NCBI GenBank assembly: GCA_046304235.1
Contig: JBKCEW010000170.1
Coordinates: 1-55,164, forward strand
Length of the DNA stretch: 55,164 bases
Source: CANHVK01 sp046304235
Lineage (GTDB): Bacteria; Bacteroidota; Bacteroidia; Flavobacteriales_D; Crocinitomicaceae
Direction: 5' to 3'
Of this stretch, positions 32,135 to 40,830 are shown piece by piece. Every line of letters starts with the position of its first letter. Within the stretch, counting starts at the first letter, position 1. The translations under genes were made by a program, and so were the position numbers. A model generated the notes under the pieces. The model was not told where the DNA came from. It saw only the letters and a list, made by a program, of their open reading frames with translations, and searched no databases.

Positions 32135-32965
32135 TTATACTAGTTTTATATGATTATTAGCTAAAGTGATTAATCGTTGTTTGTAAAGCATACCGATTGC
32201 ATTTTTGAATGTCTTTTTCGACATGCCAACTTCCTCTCGGATATTATCTGGGTCAGATTTGTCTGTAAGGTAAATTATACCATTTTTTTCTTTTAATATT
32301 TCAAGTAATCTTTCACAATTACTTTCCATTTTTACAAACCCAATTTTGTCTAATGTGATATCAAGTTTACCATCAGGTCGAATTGATTTTACGTAACCCT
32401 TACATCGCTCTCCAAATTTCACAATTCGTGAAATATCACTTTTGAAAATCAAACCGCTATATGTTTCATTAACAATTACATTTCTACCTAATTCTGTAGA
32501 ATCTGCAATTAATAAATCAACTTCTTCATTTTCTTGAACTAAAATGTGCTCAAACTCCAAGTATTTTCTGATTTTAGAAGATGCTACTAGACGTTGTGTT
32601 GCATCATCTAAGTATAAATGAACAATATAACGTTTCCCTTCCTCCATTTTTTGTTTTTGTTCTTTGAAAGGAACTAATAAATCTTTTTCAATTCCCCAAT
32701 CTAAAAACGCTCCAAAATGACTTACTTGATTGACTTTTAAGGCTGCAAATCCATGAAGTTCTAGATAAGGTTTTTTAGTTGTTGAAATAATTCTGTCTTC
32801 TGAATCTAAGTATACAAAAACATTTATTGCATCTCCAATTTCAACATTCTCAGGTATATATTTTGTTGGTAATAATACCACATTGTCTTCATCATCACCT
32901 AAATAAGCTCCTGGAGGAGTTATTCTTAAAAGGGTTAAGGTGTTAAATTGACCTAAATGAATCAT
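32135..32965 (-). CDS. CvfB-like S1 RNA-binding protein
   Basis: This 276-aa cytoplasmic protein has the CvfB arrangement: three S1-like OB folds (about 1-60, 65-130, 145-210) and a C-terminal winged helix (about 230-276, DNIREEVGMSKKTFKNAIGMLYKQRLI). S1 motifs such as GAFLDWGIEKDLLVPFKEQ are visible. In Staphylococcus CvfB affects virulence gene expression through RNA; here RNA binding is the only safe statement. It begins 33 bp after the helicase gene ends and precedes elbB with no gap, so a shared transcript is likely. Confidence 0.87.
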   Translation of the reverse strand: MIHLGQFNTLTLLRITPPGAYLGDDEDNVVLLPTKYIPENVEIGDAINVFVYLDSEDRIISTTKKPYLELHGFAALKVNQVSHFGAFLDWGIEKDLLVPFKEQKQKMEEGKRYIVHLYLDDATQRLVASSKIRKYLEFEHILVQENEEVDLLIADSTELGRNVIVNETYSGLIFKSDISRIVKFGERCKGYVKSIRPDGKLDITLDKIGFVKMESNCERLLEILKEKNGIIYLTDKSDPDNIREEVGMSKKTFKNAIGMLYKQRLITLANNHIKLV

Positions 32966-32998
32966 AGTTATTTATTTATAAGTATCAGTTAATTTCAT

Positions 32999-34297
32999 TT
33001 ATTTAAAAAATGAAATTTTAATTTTTTGTTTCTTTATTTTAACTTGGGGCAGAAGGTTTTTTATGATTTTTAAATCACTTAATGATAAAGTAACTAGTGA
33101 ATGTTGGTCATAAACCTCAATCAGTCCAAGGTGCTCATTTTTTATTCCTGCTTCCTTTGTGAAAAATCCCACGATATCAATTTTTCTAATTTTATCCTTT
33201 CTACCAGCAGATAAATAAACAGGAAATTTTTCTGAAGGTTTAAAATCTTTAAAATCTAAATACCCTTTGATTTTATTTATTTCAAAATCATTGCAGTAGT
33301 CGGGTAGGGGTTCACTTTCTGAATGTATTAATAAAACGGTACCTTCTGCTTTCATTCGTGCTGTTCTTCCGTTTCTATGTATAAAATCTTCTTTAGAATG
33401 TGGAAATTGATAATGTATTACTAAATCTAACTCTGGAATATCTAATCCTCTGGATGCTAGATCAGTACAAATCAATGTGTCAACACAACCACTTTTGAAT
33501 AAATAAAGCGCATGTTCTCGTTCTCGTTGTTCTAGTCCTCCGTGGTAAAGTGCAGTTTCTTTACCAAATTCTTTTAAATGTTGTTTGATTCTATCTGCGG
33601 CTTCACGGTGAGAACAAAAAATGAGTGAGTTAGTAAATTTTACGTTTGATATATATTTAACTAAAGTTACAAGTTTATCATTTCCCTCTGCTTCAAGTGA
33701 AAACAATTCATAGTTTGGTTTTTCTTCTAGTAGAAAATTAGAGGTTTTAAAAGTGAAATCTTTAAAAATCGAGGGAAACTCTTTTATTTCTGTGGCTGAA
33801 ACCAATTGGATACTTTTAAAATCTGAACAATTAGAGGTTATAAATTCTATTTCTTTTTGGAAACCAAGTTCTAGTGTTTTATCATACTCGTCAATAATGA
33901 CATGAGAAACGGTAAGGCTTTTCATTGTGCCTCTATTAATGTGATCAGCAATTCTTCCCGGAGTTCCAATGATTATTTTTGGATTTTCATTAAGTTGTTG
34001 AACTTCAAATTGAAATTTATGCCCACCGTAACATGTAACACTTTTTCTTCCTGTTCTCAATTGATAGTAGGAATTTGATACTTGTTGCGCTAATTCTCTT
34101 GAAGGACATAAAATTAGAGCACAGTCATCTGTTTCTAAATTTTGTAAGGTTTTTTCAAGTTCTACAAGAAAGGCAAAAGTTTTTCCAGTACCTGTATTTG
34201 CAAGTAGTATTTTATAATTTGCGTTATCTTCCCAATAGGTTTCTTGAAGTTTATTGGGTGAGGCAAGATTTGTTTTAGAAAAAATAGAAGTTGTCAA
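32999..34297 (-). CDS. DEAD-box-type RNA helicase with DbpA-like C-terminus
   Basis: This 432-aa helicase has motif I ANTGTGKT (33-40), Ia PSRELA, Ib TPGRIADH, motif II DEYD (136-139) instead of DEAD, motif III SAT, motif V DLASRGLD and motif VI HRNGRTAR. The C-terminal 75 residues (VYLSAGRKDKIRKIDIVGFFTKEAGI) match the DbpA RNA-binding domain, which in E. coli targets 23S rRNA helix 92. A role in 50S assembly is therefore likely. The Q-motif region is not conserved as usual. It lies directly after the transaldolase gene (1 bp) and before cvfB (33 bp). Confidence 0.9.
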   Translation of the reverse strand: MTTSIFSKTNLASPNKLQETYWEDNANYKILLANTGTGKTFAFLVELEKTLQNLETDDCALILCPSRELAQQVSNSYYQLRTGRKSVTCYGGHKFQFEVQQLNENPKIIIGTPGRIADHINRGTMKSLTVSHVIIDEYDKTLELGFQKEIEFITSNCSDFKSIQLVSATEIKEFPSIFKDFTFKTSNFLLEEKPNYELFSLEAEGNDKLVTLVKYISNVKFTNSLIFCSHREAADRIKQHLKEFGKETALYHGGLEQREREHALYLFKSGCVDTLICTDLASRGLDIPELDLVIHYQFPHSKEDFIHRNGRTARMKAEGTVLLIHSESEPLPDYCNDFEINKIKGYLDFKDFKPSEKFPVYLSAGRKDKIRKIDIVGFFTKEAGIKNEHLGLIEVYDQHSLVTLSLSDLKIIKNLLPQVKIKKQKIKISFFK

Positions 34298-34954
34298 TTA
34301 TTTATTACCTTTTTGATAGTCAGCAATAAACTGAGCTAAGCCACTATCTGTTAATGGATGTTTAATTAATGCTTTAATTGCATTTAAGGGGGCTGTGATC
34401 ACATCAGCACCAATTTCAGCACATTGAATAATATGCATGGGATTTCTTAATGAAGCTGCTAATATTTGAGTTTCAAAACCAAAGTTGTCAAAAATAGTTC
34501 TTATTTGAGCAACTAATTGAAGACCATCTGATGAAATATCATCTAAACGACCAACAAAAGGTGAAACATAGGTTGCTCCTGCTTTCGCTGCTAAAAGTGC
34601 TTGGCCTGGAGAAAAAATCAAGGTGCAGTTTGTTTTTATTTCTTTGGAGGATAAATATTTAATTGTTTTTAAACCATCTGCTGTCATCGGGATTTTAACA
34701 ACGATGTTAGGATGTAAATCAGCTAAAATTTCTGCCTCGGCAACCATCTCATTAAATGTAATTGCATTTACTTCTGCACTGATATCTCCGTCGACAATAG
34801 AGCAGATATCTACATAATGTTTTAAAATATTATTGTTCCCAGTAATATTTTCCTTAGCCATTAAGGTTGGATTAGTTGTTACCCCATCTAATATGCCAAG
34901 TTCGTTTGCCTCTTTAATTTCATTTAAATTAGCGGTATCAATGAAGAATCTCAT
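34298..34954 (-). CDS. Fructose-6-phosphate aldolase / small transaldolase
   Basis: This 218-aa TIM-barrel enzyme belongs to the TalC/MipB/FSA group. Visible features are MRFFIDTANLNEIKEANELGILDGVTTNPTLMAKE and IVVKIPMTADGLKTIK with the Schiff-base lysine in the VVKIP motif, then NCTLIFSPGQALLAAKAGATYVSPFVGR. It acts on sugar phosphates with dihydroxyacetone or fructose-6-phosphate; activity cannot be told from transaldolase by eye. The preferred start is ATG at 34954; an in-frame ATG at 34978 adds eight residues. The helicase starts directly after its stop. Confidence 0.9.
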   Translation of the reverse strand: MRFFIDTANLNEIKEANELGILDGVTTNPTLMAKENITGNNNILKHYVDICSIVDGDISAEVNAITFNEMVAEAEILADLHPNIVVKIPMTADGLKTIKYLSSKEIKTNCTLIFSPGQALLAAKAGATYVSPFVGRLDDISSDGLQLVAQIRTIFDNFGFETQILAASLRNPMHIIQCAEIGADVITAPLNAIKALIKHPLTDSGLAQFIADYQKGNK

Positions 34955-35057
34955 ACAGTAAAAATTTAAAAACCCCAAGTCCGTTATTTATTTCGTACTT
35001 AGATTAAATAAAGATAAAAAGAATTTGATTTTATTGGGAAGAAGAATAAATAAAAAA

Positions 35058-35153
35058 GGGTAAGCTACTTCTATCGCACCGCTACAACTTCATACCTTTG
35101 CTACGTTCCCGTCCTGGAGGATTTTGAAGGAGCTAGTCGTAGAAGACTTACCC
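35058..35153 (-). ncRNA. ffs: Signal recognition particle RNA (4.5S, small bacterial type)
   Basis: The minus strand encodes a hairpin closed by GGGTAAG...CTTACCC. Its apex holds CAGGACGGGAACGTAGCAAAGG, matching the conserved domain IV loop of bacterial SRP RNA (AGG-C-GGAA-AGCA), which binds Ffh. The stem is about 96 nt, and on the minus strand a T-run (TTTTTTATT) follows. SRP RNA targets membrane proteins to the Sec translocon. It lies between the transaldolase and WbqC genes. The exact 5' end is uncertain by a few bases. Confidence 0.85.
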
Positions 35154-35183
35154 GGTGCAAATATATAAAAAGTTAATTGATTA

Positions 35184-35780
35184 TTATGATTCTTTTAAAA
35201 AAAATCGTCCGATTGGACCTTCGCAAAATAACAGGTCAAGCACAGAGAGGTTTGGAAGAAATCCATATTTTGTAGAAAATGGTTGGATATATGTTGAATT
35301 TGTATGTGTTTGAGTTAAGAAGTCATTTTGACGGAAATCATTTTCATTATTGTAACTCGTATATTCCTGTGAATGATCAAAATTAATTCTTAGATCGAAT
35401 GTATTATTTATAAAATTAAAGCAAGCGATATCTTTTTTGTATAGTATGTTTTCTTCTGAAAAAATTAAATTATAAATATCTGTTTCGTAATGTTCAAAAT
35501 AGGGAGCGTGCATATAAGCGCTAGTAATCGCTCTCCAATGGTTTACTTTCCATTGCTGCGAATCATCTATCAAGATGTCTTTCGTAATTGTTTTACTTCC
35601 ATTTGGTTTAGTAATAGGTATAGTTAGATCAAGTATACCGTTTGAACTACCAATACTGTACCTATTTCTTAAACTTTGTTTTTGATAGGTTTCGTAAATT
35701 TCAAACAATACATTTTCAGCTTTAATTAGCTGTTGATAGTAAGATATAGGTCCAAAAAAAGAAATTGGAAAAATATGCAC
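35184..35780 (-). CDS. WbqC-family protein
   Basis: This 198-aa protein resembles the WbqC family (PF08889): a short Met-start region, YQQLIKAENVLFEIYETYQKQSLRNRYSIGSSNGILDLTIPITKP, then QWKVNHWRAITSAYMHAPYFEHYETDIYNLI. WbqC-type proteins occur in O-antigen or polysaccharide loci and, in Bacteroidetes, beside lepB. No function is proven. Cytoplasmic. It directly follows lepB without a gap on the minus strand, in the conserved parA-parB-DUF5683-dapB-lepB-wbqC series. Confidence 0.82.
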   Translation of the reverse strand: MHIFPISFFGPISYYQQLIKAENVLFEIYETYQKQSLRNRYSIGSSNGILDLTIPITKPNGSKTITKDILIDDSQQWKVNHWRAITSAYMHAPYFEHYETDIYNLIFSEENILYKKDIACFNFINNTFDLRINFDHSQEYTSYNNENDFRQNDFLTQTHTNSTYIQPFSTKYGFLPNLSVLDLLFCEGPIGRFFLKES

Positions 35781-37643
35781 TTACTTGATGAATTTTAAAA
35801 TTCGATTCCATCTTACCCCGCCATTTGGATTTTTAGAAAACCAAACAACAGAAGCTTTACCAACGATGTGATCTTCCGGAACAAATCCCCAAATTCTAGA
35901 GTCAGCAGAATTATATCGGTTATCTCCCATCATCCAATAATAATCCATGGCAAATTTATAAGAAGTTACTTTTTTTCCATCAATCATAAACACCCCATTT
36001 GATTCCACTAGACTGTGTCTTTCATAAGCAGTGATTATTCTCCGGTAATAAGGTATATTCTCTGAAGTTAAATTTACTGTAGTGCCTTTCTTAGGAATAA
36101 TAATTTCATTGTAATTCGTAATGTTGTTTTCAATATTAAAATCTTTCGGGAAAGTTCGTAGATTTTCTATCTTTCTTGATACCGAATTAGCTAATTTTTT
36201 CAATGAATCAGTTTTAGATAATTGGTAATTTTCGTTTAATACTAAATCAAATGTGGCTCCAACAAAAGTTTTTTTAAGTTTATTTAGTTCAGAATGTGTT
36301 AAGTTCATGATATACTTATTAGCCTCATCTAATTTTTGATAATCGCGTTCTTTTTCAAGTCCATATTGCTCAAGCATCATATTTTCAAAAGAAGAAGTAG
36401 ACCCTGTATTTATGAAATTAGTAACTACGTATTGAAGGTTTTGATTTTCAGCAACAAAAGCTGGTTTATTGTTGATGTAAAGAATCGAGTTCGTGATTTT
36501 TAATTTGTCTCCTGGTATTCCAACGCAACGTTTGATGTAATTTTCTCTTTTGTCAACAGGTCGGTAAACTAAACCATAATGCTTTATGTAAGGTAGAGAT
36601 TTCTCTGGCATAGGGCCTTTAGAATAGACTACACCACTAGCTATACTTTTTCGTGCAGCCGAAGTCCAAGATTTATAATTTGAAATAAATTCATTTCCAA
36701 ATTTTGCATAGAATTCATCCATCGTTTTAATGCCTTCAATTTCTGGTTTATTAGCATACGATTGTGCAAACAGAAAAAGTGCTTCATCATTCAAAATACC
36801 ATAATAATCATGCCCCATCAAACCATGTGGCATTCTTGGATCATAAACAGCAGTATCACCTGAAGGATAATTAAATACTACTACATCGTTTCGTTGTATT
36901 TTTCCTAGACCTGGTAGGCGAACATAATCTTGTTTTTCAATATCAGTATACGATTTAATATCAACCCAAGGAATAGTATTGTGAACTAAAGGAAAAGATA
37001 GGGGAGTTACAGGAACTTTACATCCATAAGCTAATTTATTTACAAATAAAAAGTCCCCAACCAATAATGTTTTTTCCATGGAACCTGTTGGAATTTGAAA
37101 AGGTTCAAAAACATAGGTTCTGATAATACTTGCAGCAACTAAAGCGAAAACTATAGAGTCACCCCATTCTTTAATGTTTGTTTTCTTACCAGTTTTTTCT
37201 TTGGAAAGTAACCCTAAAACATATGCAACTATATGTCCTAAAATAGGGAGACATAAAAATAAAATAATATGGTCGCTTATTCTTCTTTTTTCTAACTCTT
37301 TTGGATTCGCCCAATTAGTATCAGGAACAATTTCAAATTGGTTGAGTCTAGAATAAAGAAAATAAGGGAAAAAGATACCTTGTAAAGTTTCTTGCCAACT
37401 AAATTTATCAAATTTTCTAATGTAGGTAAGGTTTAAGACTGCTAACATTACCAAATGTACCCCAGGTATAATTAACAGAAAAGACCACCAACCTTTTTTG
37501 TTAGTTACTTGAAAAGCAACATAATAATTATATAAAGGAATTAACGCTTCCCATTTTTTTCTTCCAAACTTTTCAAAAGAAGTCCACCACAGCGATAGGT
37601 AAGGGTGCGCTAAAATAAATAAGTAAAAATAAAATACGTTCAT
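35781..37643 (-). CDS. lepB: Signal peptidase I, unusually long
   Basis: SPase I removes signal peptides from exported proteins at the periplasmic face. At 620 aa this is much longer than the 200-320 aa typical of other bacteria. Order: an N-terminal membrane region (about 1-90, DUF5684-like with WEALIPLYNYYVAF), further hydrophobic segments at about 123-145, and the catalytic domain. Catalytic Ser188 lies in IPTGSMEKTLLVGD, Lys371 in NYIKRCVGIPGD. Between them, about 180 residues replace a short loop. The final box MMGDNRYNSADSRIWGFVPEDHIVG closes the domain. Three bases separate it from dapB, so one operon is likely. Confidence 0.92.
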   Translation of the reverse strand: MNVFYFYLFILAHPYLSLWWTSFEKFGRKKWEALIPLYNYYVAFQVTNKKGWWSFLLIIPGVHLVMLAVLNLTYIRKFDKFSWQETLQGIFFPYFLYSRLNQFEIVPDTNWANPKELEKRRISDHIILFLCLPILGHIVAYVLGLLSKEKTGKKTNIKEWGDSIVFALVAASIIRTYVFEPFQIPTGSMEKTLLVGDFLFVNKLAYGCKVPVTPLSFPLVHNTIPWVDIKSYTDIEKQDYVRLPGLGKIQRNDVVVFNYPSGDTAVYDPRMPHGLMGHDYYGILNDEALFLFAQSYANKPEIEGIKTMDEFYAKFGNEFISNYKSWTSAARKSIASGVVYSKGPMPEKSLPYIKHYGLVYRPVDKRENYIKRCVGIPGDKLKITNSILYINNKPAFVAENQNLQYVVTNFINTGSTSSFENMMLEQYGLEKERDYQKLDEANKYIMNLTHSELNKLKKTFVGATFDLVLNENYQLSKTDSLKKLANSVSRKIENLRTFPKDFNIENNITNYNEIIIPKKGTTVNLTSENIPYYRRIITAYERHSLVESNGVFMIDGKKVTSYKFAMDYYWMMGDNRYNSADSRIWGFVPEDHIVGKASVVWFSKNPNGGVRWNRILKFIK

Positions 37644-37645
37644 GA

Positions 37646-38380
37646 TTAAACTGCTTGTATGTCTTTCAACATATCTTTAATAGTATGTACACCTTTTTTG
37701 TCTGCAATCCATTCCGCTGCTAATACAGCGCCTAATGCAAAACCCTTTCTGTTGTGTGCTTGATGAGTAATTGAAATTGAATCGATATCAGAATCATAAG
37801 TTACCGTATGTGTACCGGGTACCTCTGGGATTCTATGAGCAATTACACCAAGTTGTCCTTGTGTAGTGTGTGGCTCCGTTCCCTCCTCACATACCCATGA
37901 AAAATAGGTTTCATTATTTTCTAAGATTTGATTCGCAAGTGTAATTGCAGTACCGCTAGGTGCATCAACTTTTTGGGTGTGATGTACTTCATTGATAGAA
38001 GCTTTATATTGAGAACGATGGTTCATTAGTTTGGCTAATTTCTCATTCAATTCAAAAAATAAGTTCACGCCTATACTAAAATTACTTGCGTAAAGTAAAG
38101 AACCAGATTTTTTAGAAACTAGATCTTCCACTTTATGAAGCTGTTCGTTCCAACCTGTTGTACCTACAATAATTGGTTTTTGTGCATCTAGAACCATCTC
38201 TATATGTTGTACAGCTAAATCTGGTTTTGTGAATTCAATAACTACGTCTACAGAGTCTATATCTCTTTGGTTTAATGGAAATACACTATTTGATTTAAAT
38301 AAGATTTCATGACCTCTCTCGATGGCGATTTCTTCAATTGCCCTTCCCATTTTCCCGTAACCTGCTAATCCAATTTTCAT
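37646..38380 (-). CDS. dapB: 4-hydroxy-tetrahydrodipicolinate reductase
   Basis: DapB reduces HTPA to tetrahydrodipicolinate with NAD(P)H, in lysine and DAP synthesis. The 244-aa protein starts with the NAD-binding GLAGYGKMGRAIEE, and the substrate-binding signature HHTQKVDAPSGTA is intact, with SNFSIGVN in between. Cytoplasmic tetramer. It lies between DUF5683 and lepB. dapF, which acts later in the same pathway, is elsewhere in the window (7604-8383). Confidence 0.94.
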   Translation of the reverse strand: MKIGLAGYGKMGRAIEEIAIERGHEILFKSNSVFPLNQRDIDSVDVVIEFTKPDLAVQHIEMVLDAQKPIIVGTTGWNEQLHKVEDLVSKKSGSLLYASNFSIGVNLFFELNEKLAKLMNHRSQYKASINEVHHTQKVDAPSGTAITLANQILENNETYFSWVCEEGTEPHTTQGQLGVIAHRIPEVPGTHTVTYDSDIDSISITHQAHNRKGFALGAVLAAEWIADKKGVHTIKDMLKDIQAV

Positions 38381-38457
38381 AACTGTACCTTATTTGAATT
38401 TTTTATATTTCTATAATGACATACAAAAATAATTAACTGAGTCAATTATGCAAGGAT

Positions 38458-38994
38458 TTATTTAATATTAAAAGCAAATGAGAAACCTGAAATATTGAAA
38501 TTTGAGTAATAGGGTTGAACATTTAAACTGAGATTAGGAGAAATATCAAATTGAGTAAAATGTGCATCTATTGATGCTTCTAAAACTTGAAGAAGATAAA
38601 TGCCTCCAGTAACAAAATAAAGTGTATTTCTCGATTTAGCAGCATTTTGTTGTAGTAAAACTAGGTTATAGTTATCGTAAGGTTTCCATTTTTCGGTAAA
38701 TACATTTTTGTCTGCTCGACTAGTGTATTCATTCCTTATCTCTTTTTCAAGTTGTATTTTGTTTACTAGTGCTTGAGAAGCAAAATAAAGTGATGTATAA
38801 ATCAAAGGTACTTTCCAATAAACATGAAAATCTTTCTTTTTGCTATATATATGATTGTAAATTTGACCACTGCCAGGTAAAATGGCGGAGAAAATCACTG
38901 CTCTTTTGGGAGAAGGATGGATCAGTTTTGTTGAATCTTGGGCTGCTAAATTAAGTGAATAAACAAATGATAATAAGATGATTAATTTGTTCAT
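38458..38994 (-). CDS. DUF5683 membrane protein
   Basis: This 178-aa protein has an N-terminal signal segment (about 1-18) and a hydrophobic helix region: SPKRAVIFSAILPGSGQIYNHIYSKKKDFHVYWKVPLIYTSLYF matches the DUF5683 pattern. A second hydrophobic stretch follows at about 118-142, ending in ISGFSFAFNIK, which resembles an outer-membrane-type terminus. The role is unknown; it is conserved next to parB in Bacteroidetes. Its start overlaps parB by 4 bp, so translation is coupled. Confidence 0.78.
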   Translation of the reverse strand: MNKLIILLSFVYSLNLAAQDSTKLIHPSPKRAVIFSAILPGSGQIYNHIYSKKKDFHVYWKVPLIYTSLYFASQALVNKIQLEKEIRNEYTSRADKNVFTEKWKPYDNYNLVLLQQNAAKSRNTLYFVTGGIYLLQVLEASIDAHFTQFDISPNLSLNVQPYYSNFNISGFSFAFNIK

Positions 38995-39878
38995 TTATTT
39001 AATATTTCAATAATTCTATTAAGATCAACTTCTGAATCAAAATGTATAATAATTTGCCCATTTCCGTTGTTTGCTTTCTTTACATCAACTTTGGATGAAA
39101 TCTTATCTCCAAGGAAATAACAAAAGGTTTTTTGTGTTTCAGAAAGGGGTTTTTTCTTTACGGGAGCAGTTGATTTTATATAATTATCTGAAGAATTATT
39201 ATCTTTAATTAAATGTTCAACATCACGAACAGATAATTCATTTTCAATGATTTTATTATAGATTTCGATTTGTCTTGCCTCCTCATTTACAGAGACTAAA
39301 GCTCTTGCATGACCCATTGATATTTTCTTGTCTCTTACACCTTTTTGAATTAATGCAGGCAGCTTTAATAGTCTTAAATGATTGGTGATACTTGATCTAC
39401 TTTTAGCTATTTTCTTACTCATTTCTTCTTGTGTAAGATTACACTCTTCGATGAGTCTTGCGTAAGATAAAGCAACTTCGATGGCGTTTAAGTCTTCTCT
39501 TTGAATGTTTTCAACCAATGCCATTTCCAGCATGGTTTGATCATTAGCAACACGGACATAAGCGGGTACTTCTTTGAGTCCTGCTAATTGTGATGCTCTA
39601 AATCTTCTCTCTCCTGAGATTAATTGATATTTATCATTGCCTAGTTTACGAACCGTTAGAGGTTGAATTATTCCATGTTGCGCAATGCTCTCACAAAGTT
39701 CGTTCAAAGCATCTTCTTCAAAGTGAGTTCTAGGGTTAAAAGGGTTTACTTCAATACTTTCAATTGCAAGCATATTGATTGAACCAAGAGGATTGTTGTT
39801 TTTTGTTGTAATATCTGTTTTTGAATCTTGTAAAAGCGCACTAAGCCCTTTACCTAAACCACCTTTTTTTACGCTCAT
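38991..39878 (-). CDS. parB: Chromosome-partitioning protein ParB
   Basis: ParB binds parS sites near the origin and loads SMC. The 295-aa protein has the N-terminal box KGGLGKGLSALLQD, the CTP-binding ParB/Srx domain (IEVNPFNPRTHFEED, LISGERRFRASQLAG, VENIQREDLNAIE) and an HTH (TQEEMSKKIAKSRSSITNHLRLLKLP), followed by a C-terminal dimerisation segment. It overlaps parA by one base. No parS-like site is visible in the window. Confidence 0.95.
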   Translation of the reverse strand: MSVKKGGLGKGLSALLQDSKTDITTKNNNPLGSINMLAIESIEVNPFNPRTHFEEDALNELCESIAQHGIIQPLTVRKLGNDKYQLISGERRFRASQLAGLKEVPAYVRVANDQTMLEMALVENIQREDLNAIEVALSYARLIEECNLTQEEMSKKIAKSRSSITNHLRLLKLPALIQKGVRDKKISMGHARALVSVNEEARQIEIYNKIIENELSVRDVEHLIKDNNSSDNYIKSTAPVKKKPLSETQKTFCYFLGDKISSKVDVKKANNGNGQIIIHFDSEVDLNRIIEILNK

Positions 39879-40678
39879 TATAAATCGATTGTTTTTTCTT
39901 GATTTGATATTTTGGACACATCATTTTTTTGAATGATTTCTCGAGCTAAATTCAAATAATTAATAGCTCCTTTACTTGATGCGTCGTGCATAATAATTGT
40001 TTCACCAAAACTTGGTGCCTCTGCTAATTTCGTTGCTTGATGAACAACAGTATCGAAAACTAAATCTTGAAAATGTGTTTTTACTTCATCAACTACTTGA
40101 TTTGAAAGTCTTGTTCTTGAATCATACATAGTCAAAAGAATCCCTTCAATTTCTAAATTTTCATTTAGTTTACCTTGAACAATTTTAATAGTATTCAATA
40201 ATTTACCTAAACCTTCAAGCGCATAATATTGACATTGAACGGGTATAATAACTGAATCAGCAGCAGTTAGAGCATTTACTGTAATTAAACCCAAAGATGG
40301 AGAGCAATCTATTATGATAAATTCATATCGATCTTTGATTTTATCTAAAGCTTGTTTCAACATAAATTCCCTGTTTGGCAAATTAATCATTTCTAATTCT
40401 GCTCCAACTAAGTCAATATGCGAAGTTATAATATCAAGATTTGGGTTTGCTGTTTGAATAATTAAATCACTAGGGTCGATATCGTTTATAAAACAATCGT
40501 AAATGTTTTTAGTGTTTTTTGGGTCTAAACCAACACCAGAAGTGGCATTTGCTTGAGGATCTGCATCTATTAACAGAGTTTTATATTCTAAAACCCCCAA
40601 ACTACCACTCAAATTTACCGAAGTGGTGGTTTTTCCAACGCCTCCTTTTTGGTTTGCTACTGCAATTATTTTCCCCAT
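39878..40678 (-). CDS. parA: Chromosome-partitioning ATPase ParA
   Basis: ParA (Soj) is the ATPase partner of ParB. The 266-aa protein has the deviant Walker A KGGVGKTTT (residues 10-18), DADPQANATSGVG, IIIDCSPSLGLITVNAL and IPVQCQYYALEGLGKLLNTI. Cytoplasmic, binding nucleoid DNA. It heads the operon parA-parB-DUF5683. Upstream a perfect 9-bp inverted repeat (40678-40696) touches the start codon, and a TATATTTG -7 box lies just beyond. Confidence 0.95.
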   Translation of the reverse strand: MGKIIAVANQKGGVGKTTTSVNLSGSLGVLEYKTLLIDADPQANATSGVGLDPKNTKNIYDCFINDIDPSDLIIQTANPNLDIITSHIDLVGAELEMINLPNREFMLKQALDKIKDRYEFIIIDCSPSLGLITVNALTAADSVIIPVQCQYYALEGLGKLLNTIKIVQGKLNENLEIEGILLTMYDSRTRLSNQVVDEVKTHFQDLVFDTVVHQATKLAEAPSFGETIIMHDASSKGAINYLNLAREIIQKNDVSKISNQEKTIDL

Positions 40679-40696
40679 TATTCAAATTTTGAATAA
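40678..40696. promoter_or_regulatory. Palindrome at the parA start (possible operator)
   Basis: TTATTCAAA and TTTGAATAA are perfect inverse arms around one T. The repeat ends at the first base of the parA ATG on the minus strand and lies just downstream of a -7 box TATATTTG (40704-40697, minus). Its position overlapping the transcript start fits autoregulation by ParA/ParB or another repressor; this is inference. Confidence 0.45.
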
Positions 40697-40786
40697 CAAA
40701 TATAAGGTATAAAAAGGCTTATTATTTAGTCTAGTAATAGAAATAGTTATTAACTAGTTTTAAACTTAAATGTGTTAATTTAAAAG

Positions 40787-40812
40787 CAAAAAAAAATCAC
40801 CCGAAGGTGATT
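40787..40812 (-). terminator. Terminator of the DUF3276 gene
   Basis: AATCACC and GGTGATT pair around a CGAA loop (TTCG on the minus strand), and on the minus strand a run of nine T follows. It lies 18 bp past the DUF3276 stop. Confidence 0.85.
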
Positions 40813-40830
40813 CATAATATTTATTAAGAA

